Source of the DNA: Eubacterium sp.
GTDB taxonomy: Bacteria; Bacillota; Clostridia; Lachnospirales; Lachnospiraceae
Assembly: GCA_024697885.1 (NCBI GenBank)
Contig: JAILSA010000066.1
Coordinates: forward strand, 1 to 5,353
Direction: 5' to 3'
DNA: 5,353 bases
The position numbers were made by a program, and so were the translations under genes. The notes below the pieces were generated by a model. The model was given only the letters and a program-made list of their open reading frames with translations, was not told the origin of the DNA and searched no databases. How positions within the stretch are numbered: position 1 is the stretch's first letter; each line of letters opens with the position of its first letter. Below are positions 5,291 to 5,353 of this stretch, piece by piece.

Positions 5291-5353
5291 CCGGGCTGCA
5301 AACCTCCACTCAACCAAGCCAAACCACAGGCCGGCACATGCATAAAGCAAGTC

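Noticed and set aside
5066..5321. Terminal inverted repeats of a mobile element around the tandem array
   Set aside because: Only a 9-base inverted match (TGGCTTGGT/ACCAAGCCA) was found in simple G/T-rich and C/A-rich DNA, with no transposase and no target duplication.

Overview
The window looks like chromosomal DNA from a Clostridia-type Bacillota, most likely a Lachnospiraceae. This is inferred from the styles of the prolyl-tRNA synthetase and DUF6088/AbiEii proteins, the strong GGAGG-type ribosome binding sites and the consensus sigma-A-type promoters; no taxonomic marker was searched. Two compositions are visible. The left end (about 1-1000) is AT-rich. The two long genes to its right use many C/G-ending codons. 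This fits a recently acquired left module.

Layout, left to right. (1) Positions 1-902, minus strand: a two-gene AbiE-type (type IV) toxin-antitoxin operon. It has a DUF6088/AbiEi-like winged-helix antitoxin followed, with a 14-base overlap, by an AbiEii nucleotidyltransferase toxin that is cut by the window edge. A textbook promoter (perfect -35 and -10, 17-base spacing) sits at 957-985. (2) Positions 903-1155: intergenic, holding that promoter, small inverted repeats that could be operators, and the terminator of the next gene. (3) Positions 1156-3090, minus strand: a 644-residue GGDEF-EAL-LamG protein. The GGDEF domain looks active and the EAL domain has lost key metal/catalytic residues. 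A LamG jellyroll sits at the C-terminus of a protein with no signal peptide or membrane segment. (4) Positions 3091-3262: a compact divergent control region. The -35 boxes of the leftward GGDEF gene and the rightward proS gene lie almost exactly on top of each other, and a long imperfect palindrome (3186-3241) fills most of the space before proS. (5) Positions 3263-4999, plus strand: complete proS with the YbaK-type editing insertion, followed by a strong intrinsic terminator. (6) Positions 5055-5353: non-coding. It starts G-rich and then carries 2.5 copies of a 73-base tandem repeat whose 41-base core is itself an imperfect palindrome.

How the parts may work together: AbiE is probably a self-contained defence/stability module unrelated to its neighbours. 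The c-di-GMP gene and proS are physically coupled through overlapping promoters, so their transcription may be mutually exclusive. The most unusual items are the cytosolic GGDEF-(degenerate EAL)-LamG architecture, the superimposed promoters with the adjacent palindrome, and the tandem palindrome array after proS.
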